From positions 4,216,001 to 4,280,000 of the forward strand of contig NZ_AP018165.1 of the NCBI RefSeq assembly GCF_002356335.1: 64,000 nucleotides of DNA, in the 5' to 3' direction. The notes under the pieces are model-generated. The model searched no databases. It worked only from the letters and a program-made list of their open reading frames with translations, and had not been told where the DNA came from. The position numbers and the translations under genes are program-made. This document shows positions 1 through 12,100 of the stretch, in pieces. The stretch is from [Mycobacterium] stephanolepidis (GTDB lineage: Bacteria > Actinomycetota > Actinomycetes > Mycobacteriales > Mycobacteriaceae). Positions within the stretch are counted from its first letter, which is position 1, and each line of letters starts with the position of its first letter.

Positions 1-3000
1 GCGACGACCAACGTCATGTTGTCCAGACCTTCCGGGGACAACATTCCGACCGCCGAGGGGGTTTGGAACAGGACGGTGACCTTCTCCCGGATCAGCAGAT
101 CACGGAAATCGTCCGGGGACCGAACCACCGAATCCGGAACGATCACCAACCGGCCACCGTGCAGCAGTGCGCCAAAGATCTCCCACACGGTGATGTCGAA
201 GACAAGAGACCCGGCCTGCGTCCACACCTCGCCCGGCCCGGTGGGCATGTGAGTGAGCGGGAACTTAAGTGCTTGAGTCACATTGGCGTGCGCAATGGCC
301 ACACCCTTGGGGACACCGGTCGTTCCCGACGTGTAAATGGTGTACGCAATGTCATCGGGTGCCGGAGTGAGCAGAGGCGTATGGCCGTAAATGGCGCCGG
401 TCGGATCGTCCTCGGCATCGTCGAACTGGACGACAGAGACTCCAGATCCGTCGAACCGTGCGCGCAGTTCGGCGGTCGTGACGGCCGCGACCGGCACGGC
501 GTCGGACAGCATGAACTCCAATCGCGTATCCGGCACCGAGGGATCGATCGGCAGATACGACGCTCCGGTCTTGAGAATCGCGAGGATCGCCACGATCGCG
601 TCGTCGGAGCGGGGCATCAAGAGCGCCACCGACTCGCCCGGACCGGCACCGTAGATCGCCAGCAGATTCGCCAATCTCGTTGCGGCCTCGTCCAGCTCGC
701 CGTAGGTCGTCGAGCGGCCCTCGAAGGTCAGCGCCACAGCCTCCGGGGCACGATTGACCTGCTCGGCGAACGACTCCGGAATGGACAGCACCGGCTCCGG
801 CCCCCGCGCCAGCACCTTGCGATTGCCCCAGCCGTCAAGCTGTTGGTGCTCGCCGGCCTTCAGCACGTCCAGCGACGAGAGCCGTTGCGAGGCATCGGCA
901 ACCATCGACGTGAGCACCCGCTCGAACCGCTCGAACACGGCTTCGATTTGGGCCGTGTCGAACTTGTCCGTGTCGAATTCGACGCGTATTCCCAACTCAT
1001 GACCGGGTAGCGCCATCACCGACAGCGGGTAGTGGTTGTACTCGCGGGTGACGAACTCGGTGATCGCCAACTCCTGCACACCCGTGAACGCGCTGGTGTC
1101 GATCGGATAGCTCTCGTACAGGAAGAGGGTGTCGAACAATTGCTCGTGGCCCGTGATGTGGTGAATCTCATTGAGGGCCAGATGCTCATGCTCGATGGTG
1201 TCATTGTGTGCACTCTGTAACTGCGCCAACAGCTCTGAGACTGTGGTGGTCGCACTGGCGCGCGCCCGCACCGGCACCGTGTTGATGAGCAGACCCACGA
1301 TCGAGTCGGACCCGGCCAGCTCGGCGGGCCGCCCCGACACCGCGGTACCGAATGCGACGTCGTGCTGTCCGGTCACCACCATGAGCAGTTGCGCCCAGGC
1401 GGCCTGCAACACCGTGCTGATCGTGGTGTGCTGCGACCGCGCGAGATCGGCCAGGGCCTGCGTGGTCTCGGCCGACACCCGGTAGGACTCGATGCCCCTG
1501 GCGCCCGGAGGCGCGGGCGGAGCGACGAGAGTGGGGGTGTCGAAGCCCTCCAGCACCGAGCCCCAGGCCGAACGCGCCGCGTCACGATCCTGTTCTGCGA
1601 GCCAGCTCACGAAGTTGCGGTACGAGGATGGCGCCGGGAGCCGGTGCCCGAAGTAGCTCGCCAAGATCTCCTGTAACAGGATCGGCAACGACCAGCCGTC
1701 GATGACGACATGGTGGAACGTCAGCACGAACCGGTGCTTGTTCCCCTGGGTGCGAATCAGCGCCGCGCGCAGCGTCGGTCGATCGGCAAGGTCGCAGACC
1801 GCGGCACGCTCAGCGGCGCAGAGCCGCTGAATCTCCTCGTCGGGGGTCAGATCGTCCCCACGAAGGTCCAGGTATCGCCATGCGATGACCGGATCGGCAA
1901 GAATCACCTGCACCGGATCTCCGAACTGAGTGCAGAACCGGGCCGCCAGGTTGGGGTGACGGCGCACCACCGAGTGCACCGCGTCGCGGAGCCTGAGCTG
2001 GTCGACCAGGCCGGTCACCGTGATGTCGAGCTGCACCGCATAGAAGTCGACTCCGGCTGCCTCGTCTTCCAGTACGCCGGCCGCACGGGCGAAGGTGGTG
2101 TGGAAGAGCAGACCCTGCTGTATGGGTGTCAGCGGGAGCACGTCGACGATGTTGTGCTGCTCGTGCAGCTCGTCGATCTGCTGTTGGCTCAACTGTGCGG
2201 GCGCGATATCGGACGGGGTCAATCCGCCGCCACCGTTGCGGACATACGTGCAGATTCCGGCGAGTGCCTCGAACCACAGCTGACTCAGCCGCTGTACCTG
2301 AGGCTCGGTGACCGACGAGGGCGCCCACGTCCACCCGGCCCGCAGATGCGCGCCGGATTCCTCACCGAGTCCGCCCTCCACGATTCCGGCATTGAGATCC
2401 ACCGTGTACATCAGCGGCATGGACACCGAAGACGCCACACTCGCCGAGGTCAGGCTGTCCTCGTTGATCCGCCACAGGTCGTCTCCGAGATCGGCGGCAC
2501 CGGCACCGAGGCGCCCGAGGTAGTTGAATCCGATGACCGGTTCCGGCGCGGCCAGGTCCACGTCGCGGTTCAGGTAGCGCAGCAGTCCATAGGCCAACGG
2601 ATCGGGAAGCGCGCGCAGCTGTTCCTTGGCGCCCTTGACAATCGGCCCCAATTCGGTTGCTCCACCGGCAACTTCCTGCCAAGACAGCCCCCGTACGCTC
2701 AACGCCACCGGGTACTTGGTGGTGAACCAGCCGACGGTACGCGACAGGTCGACATCGTCTGCCAGCTCTTCATGGCGCCCATGCCCCTCGACGCCGATGC
2801 CGACCGATGCCACGTTCGAGTCCAGGAATTCGTTCCACGCCAGCCCGAATGCGATCAGCAGAATGTCTTGCACTCCAGCGTGAAACGCCGCCGGAACCTC
2901 ACTGAGCAACTCGCGAGTGGTCTCGGCATCGAGCGATACCGACAACGTCTTGGCAGTGGCGTAGGTGTCCAGTTCGGGCAGCACGGCGGGTAACGGCGCG

Positions 3001-5432
3001 GGGACCGCGGTCACCTCTCGCCAGGTGTCGGCCGTGGCGAGCACCTCGGCGGAATGTGCGTGCTCGCCAAGCAGCGACGCCCAGCGGGCGAACGAGGTCC
3101 CGCCGGTTGGCAACTCGACTGGTTGCCCACTGTGGTGCTGGGCCCAAGCGATGTTCAAGTCTTCCAAGAGAATTCGCCACGACACGCCGTCGACGGCCAG
3201 GTGGTGAATCATCAGGGCCAGCTGCCGGGTCTCGGGGACCCAGACCGCGCTCAGCTCAGCACCCGTGGCCGGATTCAGCTGCGCGCGGGCCGCGACCAAC
3301 TCCGCGTCGGACAAGGTCTCGGCGACACGCAGGCAATCGCGCGCGTTCACCGCCCCCTTCTCCGGGACTGTCAGCGACCACACCTCGGTGTTGGAGGCAT
3401 CGCCGTCCTCGGCACGCAACCGCAGGGTGGCATGCCGGTCCAGCAGCGCCTGCAGCACCACGACGACGTCGTCCTCTGTCACCCCGGAGGGGGCCTGCAG
3501 CACGATCGTCTGGTTGAACTGGTCGGTGGGTCCTTGTACTCCGTGCAGCCAGTGCATGATCGGCGTAGCCGACACCGGGCCGATGCCCTCGTCGACGACT
3601 CCGGATTGGCCGTCCGAGAGGACTGCCACCGCTGCTACCCCGCTGACGGTCTGCTCGACGAAGATGTCGCGTGGTCGGCACACCACTCCGGCCGCCCGCG
3701 CCCGCGACACCACCTGCATCGACAGGATGCTGTCGCCACCGAGATCGAAGAACGACTCGTCGACGCCCACCCGATCGACTCCGAGAACCTGGGCGTAGAT
3801 ATCGGCCAAGATCTTCTCGACCGGTCCGGTCGGTGCGCGGTAATCCGTACCGACACTGCGGTATTCGGGTGCGGGAAGAGCGCGCTTGTCCAGTTTGCCG
3901 TTCACCGTCAAGGGCAGCGTCTCCAGCACCACCACTGCGGCCGGAACCATGTACGCCGGGAGCCTTTCGGCCAATGCGGTGCGGGCCTCAACCGGGTCGG
4001 CGCTCCCCATGATGTAGCCGACAAGGCGCTTGTCGCCGGGTCGGTCCTCGCGGGCGATCACCACCGCCTGCTCGACTCCATCCAGGCGTGCCAGTGCGGC
4101 CTGAATCTCACCCAGCTCGATGCGATACCCACGGATCTTCACCTGCTCATCGGCGCGGCCCAGGTACTGCAGCTGGCCGTCCTCACCCCACTGCACCAGA
4201 TCTCCGGTGCGGTACATACGCGAGCCCGGCCCACCGAACGGGCAGGCGAGGAACCGCGATGCGGTCAGTCCGGAGCGATGCGCGTAACCGGGCGCGACGC
4301 CGTTGCCCGCGACGTAAAGTTCGCCGACCACACCCTCGGGCGCCGGCCGCAGCCACTTGTCCAGAACGAACAGCGCCGCCCCGGGCACCGGGGAACCGAT
4401 CGGTGCCACATCCGAACCCGGCCTCAGCGGTCCACTCATCGCCGCGTAGATCGTGGCCTCGGTCGGGCCATAGGCATTGATCATCGTTCGTCCGCTGGTG
4501 GCCCATCGATCCACCAGTTCGGTCGGGCAGGCTTCACCGGCGACGATGAGCGTCGTCGACTCCAACCGCTCAGGTGACAACATCCCTGCGGCCGAGGGTG
4601 TCTGGCACAGGACGCTGACCTTCTCGCTGATCAACAGGTCGTGCAGCTCATCCGGCGAGGACGCGATCGATTCCGGTACCACTACCAGGCGTCCACCGTG
4701 CAGCAGCGCGCCCCAGATCTCCCATACCGAAACGTCGAAGACCAACGAATGCCACTGCGACCAAACCTGGCCGGGCCCGGCCGGCAGATCGGCGCGCACC
4801 GCATCCACCAACTGGGTGACGTTGTGATGGGTGACCGCAACCGCTTTGGGAACCCCAGTCGTACCCGACGTGTAGGTCATGTATGCAAGGTCATCGGGTT
4901 CCGGCGCGGGGAGCGCGGAACTGGGCTGGCCGTCGATCAGGGGATCGTCGATCTCGGTGACCCGCACATCGAGGCCGTCGAATCGCGAGCTCAAGTCGGC
5001 CGTGGTGAGAACCGCCACCGGTTCGGCATCCGACACCATGAACTTGATGCGCTCGTCGGGGTGGGCAGGGTCGATCGGCAGATAGGCAGCGCCCGTCTTC
5101 AGCACCGCCAACAGCCCGATGATCGCCTCGCCGGAGCGCGGAACCAGTAGCCCCACAACCTCTCCCGGTCCGGCTCCATTGCCCGCCAACAGATGGGCGA
5201 TGCGGTTGGTGACCTGATCCAGGTCGCGATAGGTCCATGACCTGTCCCTGCACACCAGCGCGACGGTCTCCGGCGCGCGCTCCACCTGGACTGCGAACAG
5301 TACCGGGATCGCGACGGGTTCGGCGGTGCGCTCGGTGAGCACCGCGCGGTTACCCCATTCGTCGAGTCGGTCGTGATCGTCGTCGTCGAGAAGATCCATC
5401 GACAACAAAGTCCGGGTGGGGTCGGCGCTCAT
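1..5432 (-). CDS. mps2: Mps2, GPL non-ribosomal peptide synthetase (C-terminus beyond window)
   Basis: The frame is open from an ATG at 5432 to the left edge (about 1810 residues), so only the N-terminal part is present. It starts straight in an adenylation domain with no condensation domain. The order is A (core YTSGTTG near residue 187), T (LGGDS, Ser near 567), E (HHLAVDG near 744, GFNYLGRLG later), C (LTPIQQG near 1097, HHVVIDGW near 1241) and a second A (core near 1700) cut by the edge. The C domain acting on its first amino acid is the last domain of Mps1, so module 3 is split over two proteins. By GPL chemistry this protein should add D-Ala and alaninol; I did not verify substrate codes. 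Its ATG overlaps the mps1 TGA by four bases (ATGA), implying translational coupling, so the mps1 nonsense codon may also reduce its expression. The gap gene and any reductase domain are not in view. Confidence 0.93.
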   Translation of the reverse strand, partial: MSADPTRTLLSMDLLDDDDHDRLDEWGNRAVLTERTAEPVAIPVLFAVQVERAPETVALVCRDRSWTYRDLDQVTNRIAHLLAGNGAGPGEVVGLLVPRSGEAIIGLLAVLKTGAAYLPIDPAHPDERIKFMVSDAEPVAVLTTADLSSRFDGLDVRVTEIDDPLIDGQPSSALPAPEPDDLAYMTYTSGTTGVPKAVAVTHHNVTQLVDAVRADLPAGPGQVWSQWHSLVFDVSVWEIWGALLHGGRLVVVPESIASSPDELHDLLISEKVSVLCQTPSAAGMLSPERLESTTLIVAGEACPTELVDRWATSGRTMINAYGPTEATIYAAMSGPLRPGSDVAPIGSPVPGAALFVLDKWLRPAPEGVVGELYVAGNGVAPGYAHRSGLTASRFLACPFGGPGSRMYRTGDLVQWGEDGQLQYLGRADEQVKIRGYRIELGEIQAALARLDGVEQAVVIAREDRPGDKRLVGYIMGSADPVEARTALAERLPAYMVPAAVVVLETLPLTVNGKLDKRALPAPEYRSVGTDYRAPTGPVEKILADIYAQVLGVDRVGVDESFFDLGGDSILSMQVVSRARAAGVVCRPRDIFVEQTVSGVAAVAVLSDGQSGVVDEGIGPVSATPIMHWLHGVQGPTDQFNQTIVLQAPSGVTEDDVVVVLQALLDRHATLRLRAEDGDASNTEVWSLTVPEKGAVNARDCLRVAETLSDAELVAARAQLNPATGAELSAVWVPETRQLALMIHHLAVDGVSWRILLEDLNIAWAQHHSGQPVELPTGGTSFARWASLLGEHAHSAEVLATADTWREVTAVPAPLPAVLPELDTYATAKTLSVSLDAETTRELLSEVPAAFHAGVQDILLIAFGLAWNEFLDSNVASVGIGVEGHGRHEELADDVDLSRTVGWFTTKYPVALSVRGLSWQEVAGGATELGPIVKGAKEQLRALPDPLAYGLLRYLNRDVDLAAPEPVIGFNYLGRLGAGAADLGDDLWRINEDSLTSASVASSVSMPLMYTVDLNAGIVEGGLGEESGAHLRAGWTWAPSSVTEPQVQRLSQLWFEALAGICTYVRNGGGGLTPSDIAPAQLSQQQIDELHEQHNIVDVLPLTPIQQGLLFHTTFARAAGVLEDEAAGVDFYAVQLDITVTGLVDQLRLRDAVHSVVRRHPNLAARFCTQFGDPVQVILADPVIAWRYLDLRGDDLTPDEEIQRLCAAERAAVCDLADRPTLRAALIRTQGNKHRFVLTFHHVVIDGWSLPILLQEILASYFGHRLPAPSSYRNFVSWLAEQDRDAARSAWGSVLEGFDTPTLVAPPAPPGARGIESYRVSAETTQALADLARSQHTTISTVLQAAWAQLLMVVTGQHDVAFGTAVSGRPAELAGSDSIVGLLINTVPVRARASATTTVSELLAQLQSAHNDTIEHEHLALNEIHHITGHEQLFDTLFLYESYPIDTSAFTGVQELAITEFVTREYNHYPLSVMALPGHELGIRVEFDTDKFDTAQIEAVFERFERVLTSMVADASQRLSSLDVLKAGEHQQLDGWGNRKVLARGPEPVLSIPESFAEQVNRAPEAVALTFEGRSTTYGELDEAATRLANLLAIYGAGPGESVALLMPRSDDAIVAILAILKTGASYLPIDPSVPDTRLEFMLSDAVPVAAVTTAELRARFDGSGVSVVQFDDAEDDPTGAIYGHTPLLTPAPDDIAYTIYTSGTTGVPKGVAIAHANVTQALKFPLTHMPTGPGEVWTQAGSLVFDITVWEIFGALLHGGRLVIVPDSVVRSPDDFRDLLIREKVTVLFQTPSAVGMLSPEGLDNMTLVV

Positions 5433-8400
5433 GCGGGCTCCTTCTTGTTCCCTTTGACATCGGATGTCATGGCCTCCAGCACACGCTGGAACCTCTTGAC
5501 CAGCTTTCCAATTCGGACGGCGTTGAAGACGTCAGTGTCAAATTCGACGCGGAGTCCCAGCTCGTGGCCCGGTGTGGCTTGCACCGCGAGCGGGTAGTGG
5601 TTGTACTCACGATTACTGAACCCGGTGATGGACAACTCGTGCACACGCGATAGTGCAGCCGTGTCGATCGGGTAGTTCTCGTAGACGAACATAGTGTCGA
5701 ACAGTTGATCGTGCCCGACGGCATGGTGAATCTCGTTGAGCGCCAGGTGCTGATGTTCCAGCGTTTCTCCATAGGCGCCCTGCAGCTGGTTCAACAGGTC
5801 CGCGATGGTGGTGGTGGGCGTGATGGTCGCGCGGACCGGCACGGTGTTGATCAACAGACCGACCATCGATTCGGCACCGACGAGATCGCTGGGCCTGCCC
5901 GACACCGCAGTGCCGAACGCGACGTCGTTTTGACCCGTAAGCCACATCAGCAGCTGAGCCCATGCGGCCTGCAACACCGTGCTGACTGTGGTGCGGCAGG
6001 AGCGTGCGAGTTCGCCGAGTGCCTGCGTGGTCTCTGCAGACACCTCGAAGGACTCCACCCCACGCCGACCCAGCACTATTCGGCCCGGAGGACCGACAAG
6101 TGTCGGGGTCTCAAAGCCTTCGAACACCTCGCGCCACGCCGACCGTGCGCTGCCGTTGTCCTGCGCGGCCAGCCAGGTGACGAACCGGCGGTACGACACC
6201 GGCGCCGGAAGCCGCTCGCCGAAGTAGCCGGCGAAGATCTCTTGCAGCAGAATCGGCTTGGACCAGCCATCGAGCACGATGTGGTGATTGGTCAGTACAA
6301 ACCGGTACTGGTCCTCTCCGGTTCGGGCCAGTGCGGCCCGGAACGCCGGCTGTCCGGCGAGGTCGCAGACCGCTGCCCGCTCTGCGGCGGAGAGTCGGTC
6401 GACCTGTTGCTCGACATCCAGGCCACCGTCCGCGTCGAACTCGATGTACTGCCACGCGAGTTCGGGAGCGGCGGGGATGAGCTGTATCGGTTCGCCGAAT
6501 TCCTCGTAGAAGGTGGCAACAACGTTCGGGCGACGCGTGATCGCGGTGTGCACGGCCTCCTGGAGCCGCTTCGGATCGAGCGGGCCGCTCAGAGCGACAT
6601 CGAGCTGCACCGCGTACAGGTCGTCGCTGCCGTCCATCGCTTCTGGTGCCAGATTGGAGTGGAACAACAGCCCCTGCTGCAGCGGCGTCAGTGGCAGCAC
6701 ATCGGCGATCTGATACTGCTCGTGCAGCTGGTCGATCTGCGACTGGCTCAGTCGCGCCGGAGTGACGTCGGACGGAGTCAGTCCACCGCCACCGCTGCGG
6801 ACATGCGAGCAGATACCGGCCAGTGCGTCGAACCAGAGCCGACTGATCCGGTCAACCTGGTCGTGACTCAACGCCGAAAGCGCCCACGTCCATGTCGCGT
6901 GTAAGCGACCCGAGTCGGTCCCAGCGCCTTCCATCACGCCGGCATTGAGTTCGACGGTGTGCCCCAACGGAGTTGGTACCGACGTTGCCGCGGCCGTGAT
7001 CGATACCCCATTCGGGTCTATCCGCCACAGATCCTCGGACAGATCCGCACCACCGGCGCCAAGGCGGCCCAGGTAGTTGAATCCGATCGCCGGGTCCGGC
7101 CCCACGACGTCGACGTCGGGGTTCAGATACCGCAGGAGTCCGTAGGTCAATCCGTCGGGCAACGCGCGCAGCTGTTCCTTGGCGGCCTTGATGATTGGGG
7201 CCAGCGCAGAGTCGCCGGCCACCACATGCGCCCAGGAGAGCTCACCCACCGCCAACGAGACCGGGTACTTGCTGGTGAACCAGCCGACGGTACGGGAAAG
7301 ATCGGCATCGCCTGCGAACTCTTCTTGGCGACCGTGGCCTTCGACGTCGATGCCGATCGGGGCTCCGCTCGAGCCGAGGAACTCGTTCCACGCCAACGCG
7401 AAAGCGATAAGCAGGATGTCCTGGACTCCGGCGTGGTACGCGGCGGGCACCTCTCCCAGCAGTTCCCGGGTGAGGTCGGCGTCCAGCGATACCGACAACT
7501 GTCCCGCGCTGGCATAGGTGTCCATCGTGGGGTGAGCCGCCGGCAATGCGGCCGGGATCGCCTCTACCTGATGCCAGGCGTCGGCCAACGCCACCACGTC
7601 GGCGGCGCGGGCGTGCTGGTCGAGCAGTGACGCCCACCGGGCAAATGATGTTCCTCCCGGCGGCAGTTCCACCGGTTGTCCACCGTGATGCTGTGCCCAA
7701 CCAATGTTGATGTCTTCCAACAAGATGCGCCATGACACCGCATCCACCGCCAGGTGGTGAACGATCAGCACCAGCCGACTGCCGCCGCGCTCCCACAGTG
7801 CGCTCAGCATGGAACCGGTGGCAGGGTTCAGCCGCGACCGCGCCTGATGCAGCGCCTCGTCGGTGAGAACGTCCACGGCGAGCAAGCACTCGCGGGCGTC
7901 TACCGTCCCTGTCTCCGGAACCAGAAGCGACCATTGGCCATCGCTGTCTTCGGCGCGAAGCCTCAAGGTGGCGTGTCGATCCAACAGGGCTTGCAGCACG
8001 GTGACCACGTCGTCGTCGGTCACTCCCTCGGGGGCCTGCAGCACCACGGTCTGGTTGAACTCGTCGACCTTGCCGCCGAGCCCATGTAGCCACCGGATGA
8101 TCGGTGTGGCCACCACCGGACCCGTGCCCGCGTCGACAACAGCCGTCTCTCCATCGGCGAACACTGCGACCTGAGCCAGCCGCGATACGGTCTGCTCGAC
8201 GAAGATGTCACGCGGCCGCAGCAGCAGACCGGCAGCGCGTGCACGGGCGACCACCTGCATCGACGAAATGCTGTCTCCGCCAAGGTCGAAGAATGAATCG
8301 TCGACACCGATCTGTTCGACACCGAGCACCTGCGCGTAGATGCTGGCCAGGATCTCCTCGACAGCATCCTCGGGAGCCCGATAGTGGTCGGCGTCCTGAT

Positions 8401-9142
8401 ACTCCGGTGCCGGTAGCGCACGAGTGTCGAGCTTGCCGTTGACAGTCAGTGGCAAGGCGCCCAGGACCACGACGGCAGCCGGAACCATGTAGGCGGGCAG
8501 TCGCTCGGCGAGCACCGCGCGCACCGCAGCGGGATCCAAGGTCCCCTTGGTTGATTCGGTGACGTAACCCACCAGCCGCTTATCGCCGGGGCGGTCCTCG
8601 CGCGCGATCACCGCTGCCTGATCCACACCTTCCACACGGGCCAGTGCCGCGTGTACTTCACCGAGTTCGATGCGGTACCCACGGATCTTCACCTGTTTGT
8701 CGGCGCGTCCCACATACCGCAGCTGACCGTCTTCGCCCCACTGCACCAGGTCTCCGGTGCGGTACATCCGCGAGCCGGGCGCCCCGAACGGGCACGCGAC
8801 GAAACGTGTCGTCGTCAGGTCCGAACGTCCCAGGTATCCACTCGCCTGGCCGGACCCCGCCACATACAGCTCACCGACCACACCCACCGGCACCTGCCGA
8901 AGCCAGCCATCCAGCACGAAGAAGGCCAGATGCTCCAGCGGCACGCCGATCGGGCTGCTGTTGCTATCGACGTCTCCGCTCCCGATCTCACGGAACGAGG
9001 CGTGCACCGTCGTCTCGGTGATGCCGTACATGTTGATCATCCGCGGAAGCCCCGGATGGCTGTCAAACCAGGGCGAAAGACGCTGCGGTTCAAGTGCCTC
9101 GCCGCCGAAGACCACCGTCTGCAGCTTGAGCTGCTGACCCAC
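5429..9142 (-). CDS. mps1: Mps1 C-terminal portion (1237 codons downstream of the stop): rest of A, then T-E-C
   Basis: This is the in-frame continuation of mps1 after the TAA. It begins inside A2 (GGEALEP, then [10 protein letters not shown]). Together with the upstream half the A2 pocket reads D-Y-W-S-V-G-M-V-H, very near the classical threonine code D-F-W-N-I-G-M-V-H, as expected for the allo-threonine of GPL. Then come T2 (LGGDSISSM), an epimerase whose core motif is [10 protein letters not shown] with Ala where the two sister domains have Gly, and a final condensation domain ([15 protein letters not shown]) that must work with the A domain at the start of Mps2. The GTG at 9142 is only two codons past the stop and no ribosome site is evident, so independent translation is doubtful. 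Any re-initiated product would lack half of an A domain. Confidence 0.8.
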   Translation of the reverse strand: MGQQLKLQTVVFGGEALEPQRLSPWFDSHPGLPRMINMYGITETTVHASFREIGSGDVDSNSSPIGVPLEHLAFFVLDGWLRQVPVGVVGELYVAGSGQASGYLGRSDLTTTRFVACPFGAPGSRMYRTGDLVQWGEDGQLRYVGRADKQVKIRGYRIELGEVHAALARVEGVDQAAVIAREDRPGDKRLVGYVTESTKGTLDPAAVRAVLAERLPAYMVPAAVVVLGALPLTVNGKLDTRALPAPEYQDADHYRAPEDAVEEILASIYAQVLGVEQIGVDDSFFDLGGDSISSMQVVARARAAGLLLRPRDIFVEQTVSRLAQVAVFADGETAVVDAGTGPVVATPIIRWLHGLGGKVDEFNQTVVLQAPEGVTDDDVVTVLQALLDRHATLRLRAEDSDGQWSLLVPETGTVDARECLLAVDVLTDEALHQARSRLNPATGSMLSALWERGGSRLVLIVHHLAVDAVSWRILLEDINIGWAQHHGGQPVELPPGGTSFARWASLLDQHARAADVVALADAWHQVEAIPAALPAAHPTMDTYASAGQLSVSLDADLTRELLGEVPAAYHAGVQDILLIAFALAWNEFLGSSGAPIGIDVEGHGRQEEFAGDADLSRTVGWFTSKYPVSLAVGELSWAHVVAGDSALAPIIKAAKEQLRALPDGLTYGLLRYLNPDVDVVGPDPAIGFNYLGRLGAGGADLSEDLWRIDPNGVSITAAATSVPTPLGHTVELNAGVMEGAGTDSGRLHATWTWALSALSHDQVDRISRLWFDALAGICSHVRSGGGGLTPSDVTPARLSQSQIDQLHEQYQIADVLPLTPLQQGLLFHSNLAPEAMDGSDDLYAVQLDVALSGPLDPKRLQEAVHTAITRRPNVVATFYEEFGEPIQLIPAAPELAWQYIEFDADGGLDVEQQVDRLSAAERAAVCDLAGQPAFRAALARTGEDQYRFVLTNHHIVLDGWSKPILLQEIFAGYFGERLPAPVSYRRFVTWLAAQDNGSARSAWREVFEGFETPTLVGPPGRIVLGRRGVESFEVSAETTQALGELARSCRTTVSTVLQAAWAQLLMWLTGQNDVAFGTAVSGRPSDLVGAESMVGLLINTVPVRATITPTTTIADLLNQLQGAYGETLEHQHLALNEIHHAVGHDQLFDTMFVYENYPIDTAALSRVHELSITGFSNREYNHYPLAVQATPGHELGLRVEFDTDVFNAVRIGKLVKRFQRVLEAMTSDVKGNKKEPA

Positions 9143-9148
9143 CTCTGG

Positions 9149-12100
9149 TTACATCGCATCGGCGGTCTGCAACGCGTAGAAGGCCGAAGGGGTTTGACTC
9201 AGAACGCTGACCTGTTCGCTGACAAGCATGGCGTGTAGGTCTTCCGGGGACCGGACAACCGCGTCGGGCACGATGAGCAGCCGACCTCCGTACAGCAGCG
9301 CGCCCCAGATTTCCCACACCGAGTAGTCGAAGGCCAGGGAGTGGCATTGCGTCCAGACCTGTCCCAGATCCAGTTCTGCGTCAAGCGATTCCAACAGCTG
9401 TGCGACGTTGCGATGGGTAACCGCCACGCCCTTGGGCGCGCCGGTGGTTCCCGAGGTGTAGATGATGTAGGCGATGTCGTCGACGGCGGGGACGGGCAAC
9501 GCCACGTCGGACTGTCGATCTACGGCGGGATCGTTGATATCGATTGCGGGTATCCCGGACGCGCCCAGTCGCGGCAGCAGGTCGGCCGTGGTGACCGCGG
9601 CGATCGGCGCCGCATCACCCAGCACGAACTCCACCCGGGAATCCGGATGTGCGGGGTCGATCGGTAGATACGCCGCGCCGGTCTTCAGTACCGCCAGGAT
9701 CGCCGCGATCGCCTCTCCGGTACGAGGGAGCAGCAGCGCCACCCGCTCACCCGGGCAGGCACCCCGGCTTGCCAGATGGTTCGCCAACCTGTTGGCGGTC
9801 GCATCCAATTCGCCATAGCTCCACGAACGTTCACCACAGGTGATCGCGATCGCTTCCGGCGCCCGCACCACCTGTGCGGCAAAGAGTTCCGGGATCGACG
9901 TCAATGCCAGTTCCGGGCGGGTCAACACCGCGCGGTTGCCCCACGTGTCCAACCGATCGTGCTCACCGGCATCGAGCAGGTCGATCGAAGACAACCGGGT
10001 GGTCGGGTCCGCGATCATGGCCGCCAGCACCTGACGGAACCTGTCAACGATGATCTCGATCGCAGCCAATTCGAATACATCCGTATCGAATTCGACCCGC
10101 AGGCCCAGCTCGTGGCCGGGCATAGCCACGACCGACAACGGATAGTGGTTGTATTCGCGGCTGCTGAAGTCGGTGATGGCCAACTCCTGCACACCCAGCT
10201 GCGCGCCGACGTCGATCGGATAGTTCTCGTACACGAATAGTGTGTCGAAGAGCCTGTCCAGGCCGATCGCATGATGAATCTCGTTGAGCGCCAGGTGCTC
10301 GTGCTCGACGGTGTCGTTGTGAGCACGTTGCAACTGATCCAGCAGATCGGCAACGGTGGTGGCCGCGTTGATGTTTGCACGGACCGGCACAGTGTTGATC
10401 AACAGACCGACCATCGATTCCGCGCCGACGAGGTCGCTGGGCCTCCCCGACACCGCGGTGCCGAATGCGACATCGTGCTGTCCGGTCAGCCAGGTGAGCA
10501 CCTGCGCCCACGCGGCCTGCAACACCGTGTTCACCGTGGTGCGCTGTGTACGCGCCAGCTCGGACAGCGAACGAGAGATCTGCTCCGACATCCGATACGA
10601 CTCCGAGCCCCTCCGACCCGATGAGGCGAGAGACCCAACCAGTGTCGGGGTTTCGAAACCGTCGAGTGCCGCACCCCATACCGCTTGCGCCGCAACGCGA
10701 TCCTGCCCTGCCAACCAGGTGACGAAGTTTCGGTACGGCGCAGGCGACGGTAGCCGCAGCCCGTAGTAAGCGCCGAAGATCTCCTGCAGCAGGATGGGCA
10801 ACGACCAGCCATCGATCACGATGTGGTGAGCGGTCAACACCAGCCGATGCCGGCTTTCCGCGGGGCCGCCGAGCCCGGAGATGAGCGTCGCCCGAAAGAC
10901 CGGTTCGGTGAAAATCCGGCAGACCGCCGCACGTTCGGCCGCACACAACTGCCCGACCTGTTGATCGACATCGCCAACCAATTCGGCATGCTGCCAAGCG
11001 ATCACAGGCTCCGCGGGGATGATCTGTACGGGTTCTCCGTACTCCTCGCTGAAGCGGGCGGCCAGATTCGGGTGGCGTTTCACCACCGTGTACACCGCGT
11101 CACGCAAGCGGCTCGCATTCAGGGGACCTGTGACTGTGAGACCCAACTGGACCGAGTAAACGTCGTCCTCGACGGAATCTCCGGTGGCCTCAGCAAACCC
11201 TGCCTGGAACAGCAGTCCTTGCTGTAGCGGGGTGAGCGGCAGTACGTCGGCGACGTCATACTGCTGCACCAACGCGTCAATCTGCTGTTGAGACAGACGC
11301 GCGGGCGCCAGGTCAGACGGCGTCAAGCCGCCTCCGCCGGAACGCACATGAGCGCAGATCCCGCTCAGAGCCTCGAACCACAACCGACTGAGGCGCGCGG
11401 CTTGTGCACCGCCCAAAACCGAAGGCGCCCAAGTCCAATTGGCCCGAAGCTCGGGCCCGGACTCGGCGTCCGAATGTGTCTCGACGATCCCGGCGTTGAG
11501 CTCCACCGAGTGGGCCAACGGCATCGGGATGGCCGCAGCCACATCGGTCATCGACAGGCTTTCTTGGCTTATCCGCCAGAAGTCCTCGGAGAGGTCGGCC
11601 GCTCCCGCACCCAGACGCCCGAGATAGTTGAATCCGATCGTCGGCTCCGACCCGGTCAGCCCGACGTCGGTGTTCAGGTAACGCAGCAAACCATAGGTCA
11701 GCCCATCGGGCAGCGCACGCAGTTGCTCCTTGGCCGCCTTGATCACCTGGCCGAGGGCCGACTCGCCCGCTGTTATCTGCGCCCACGACAGTTCCCCTAC
11801 CGCCAATGCCGCCGGGTACTTGGTGGTGAACCACCCCACGGTGCGCGACAGGTCGATGCGGCGGTGCACGGCTTCACCGATTTCTTCCTGCCGCCCGTGC
11901 CCCTCGATATCGAATGCGATCGGCGCGCCCCCGGCGCCCAGGAACTCGTTCCAGGCCAGCCCGAAGGCGATCAGCAGAATGTCTTGCACCCCAGCATGAA
12001 ACGCCGCGGGTACCTCACCCAGCAGATGCCGTGTGGTCTCGGCGTCCAATGACAATGACAGACGTCCGGCATTGGCGTACGTGTCGGTGGCCGGCTGAAC

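Noticed and set aside
1710..4577. Long plus-strand open frames (427 and 507 codons) opposite mps2
   Set aside because: They are antisense shadows of a GC-rich NRPS gene, with repetitive Arg/Gln/His-rich translations and no family match; the minus strand codes clear NRPS domains throughout.
9142..9151. Reading mps1 as two genuine separate NRPS genes
   Set aside because: The break lies in the middle of an adenylation domain, the frame is the same on both sides and the second part has no start signal of its own.
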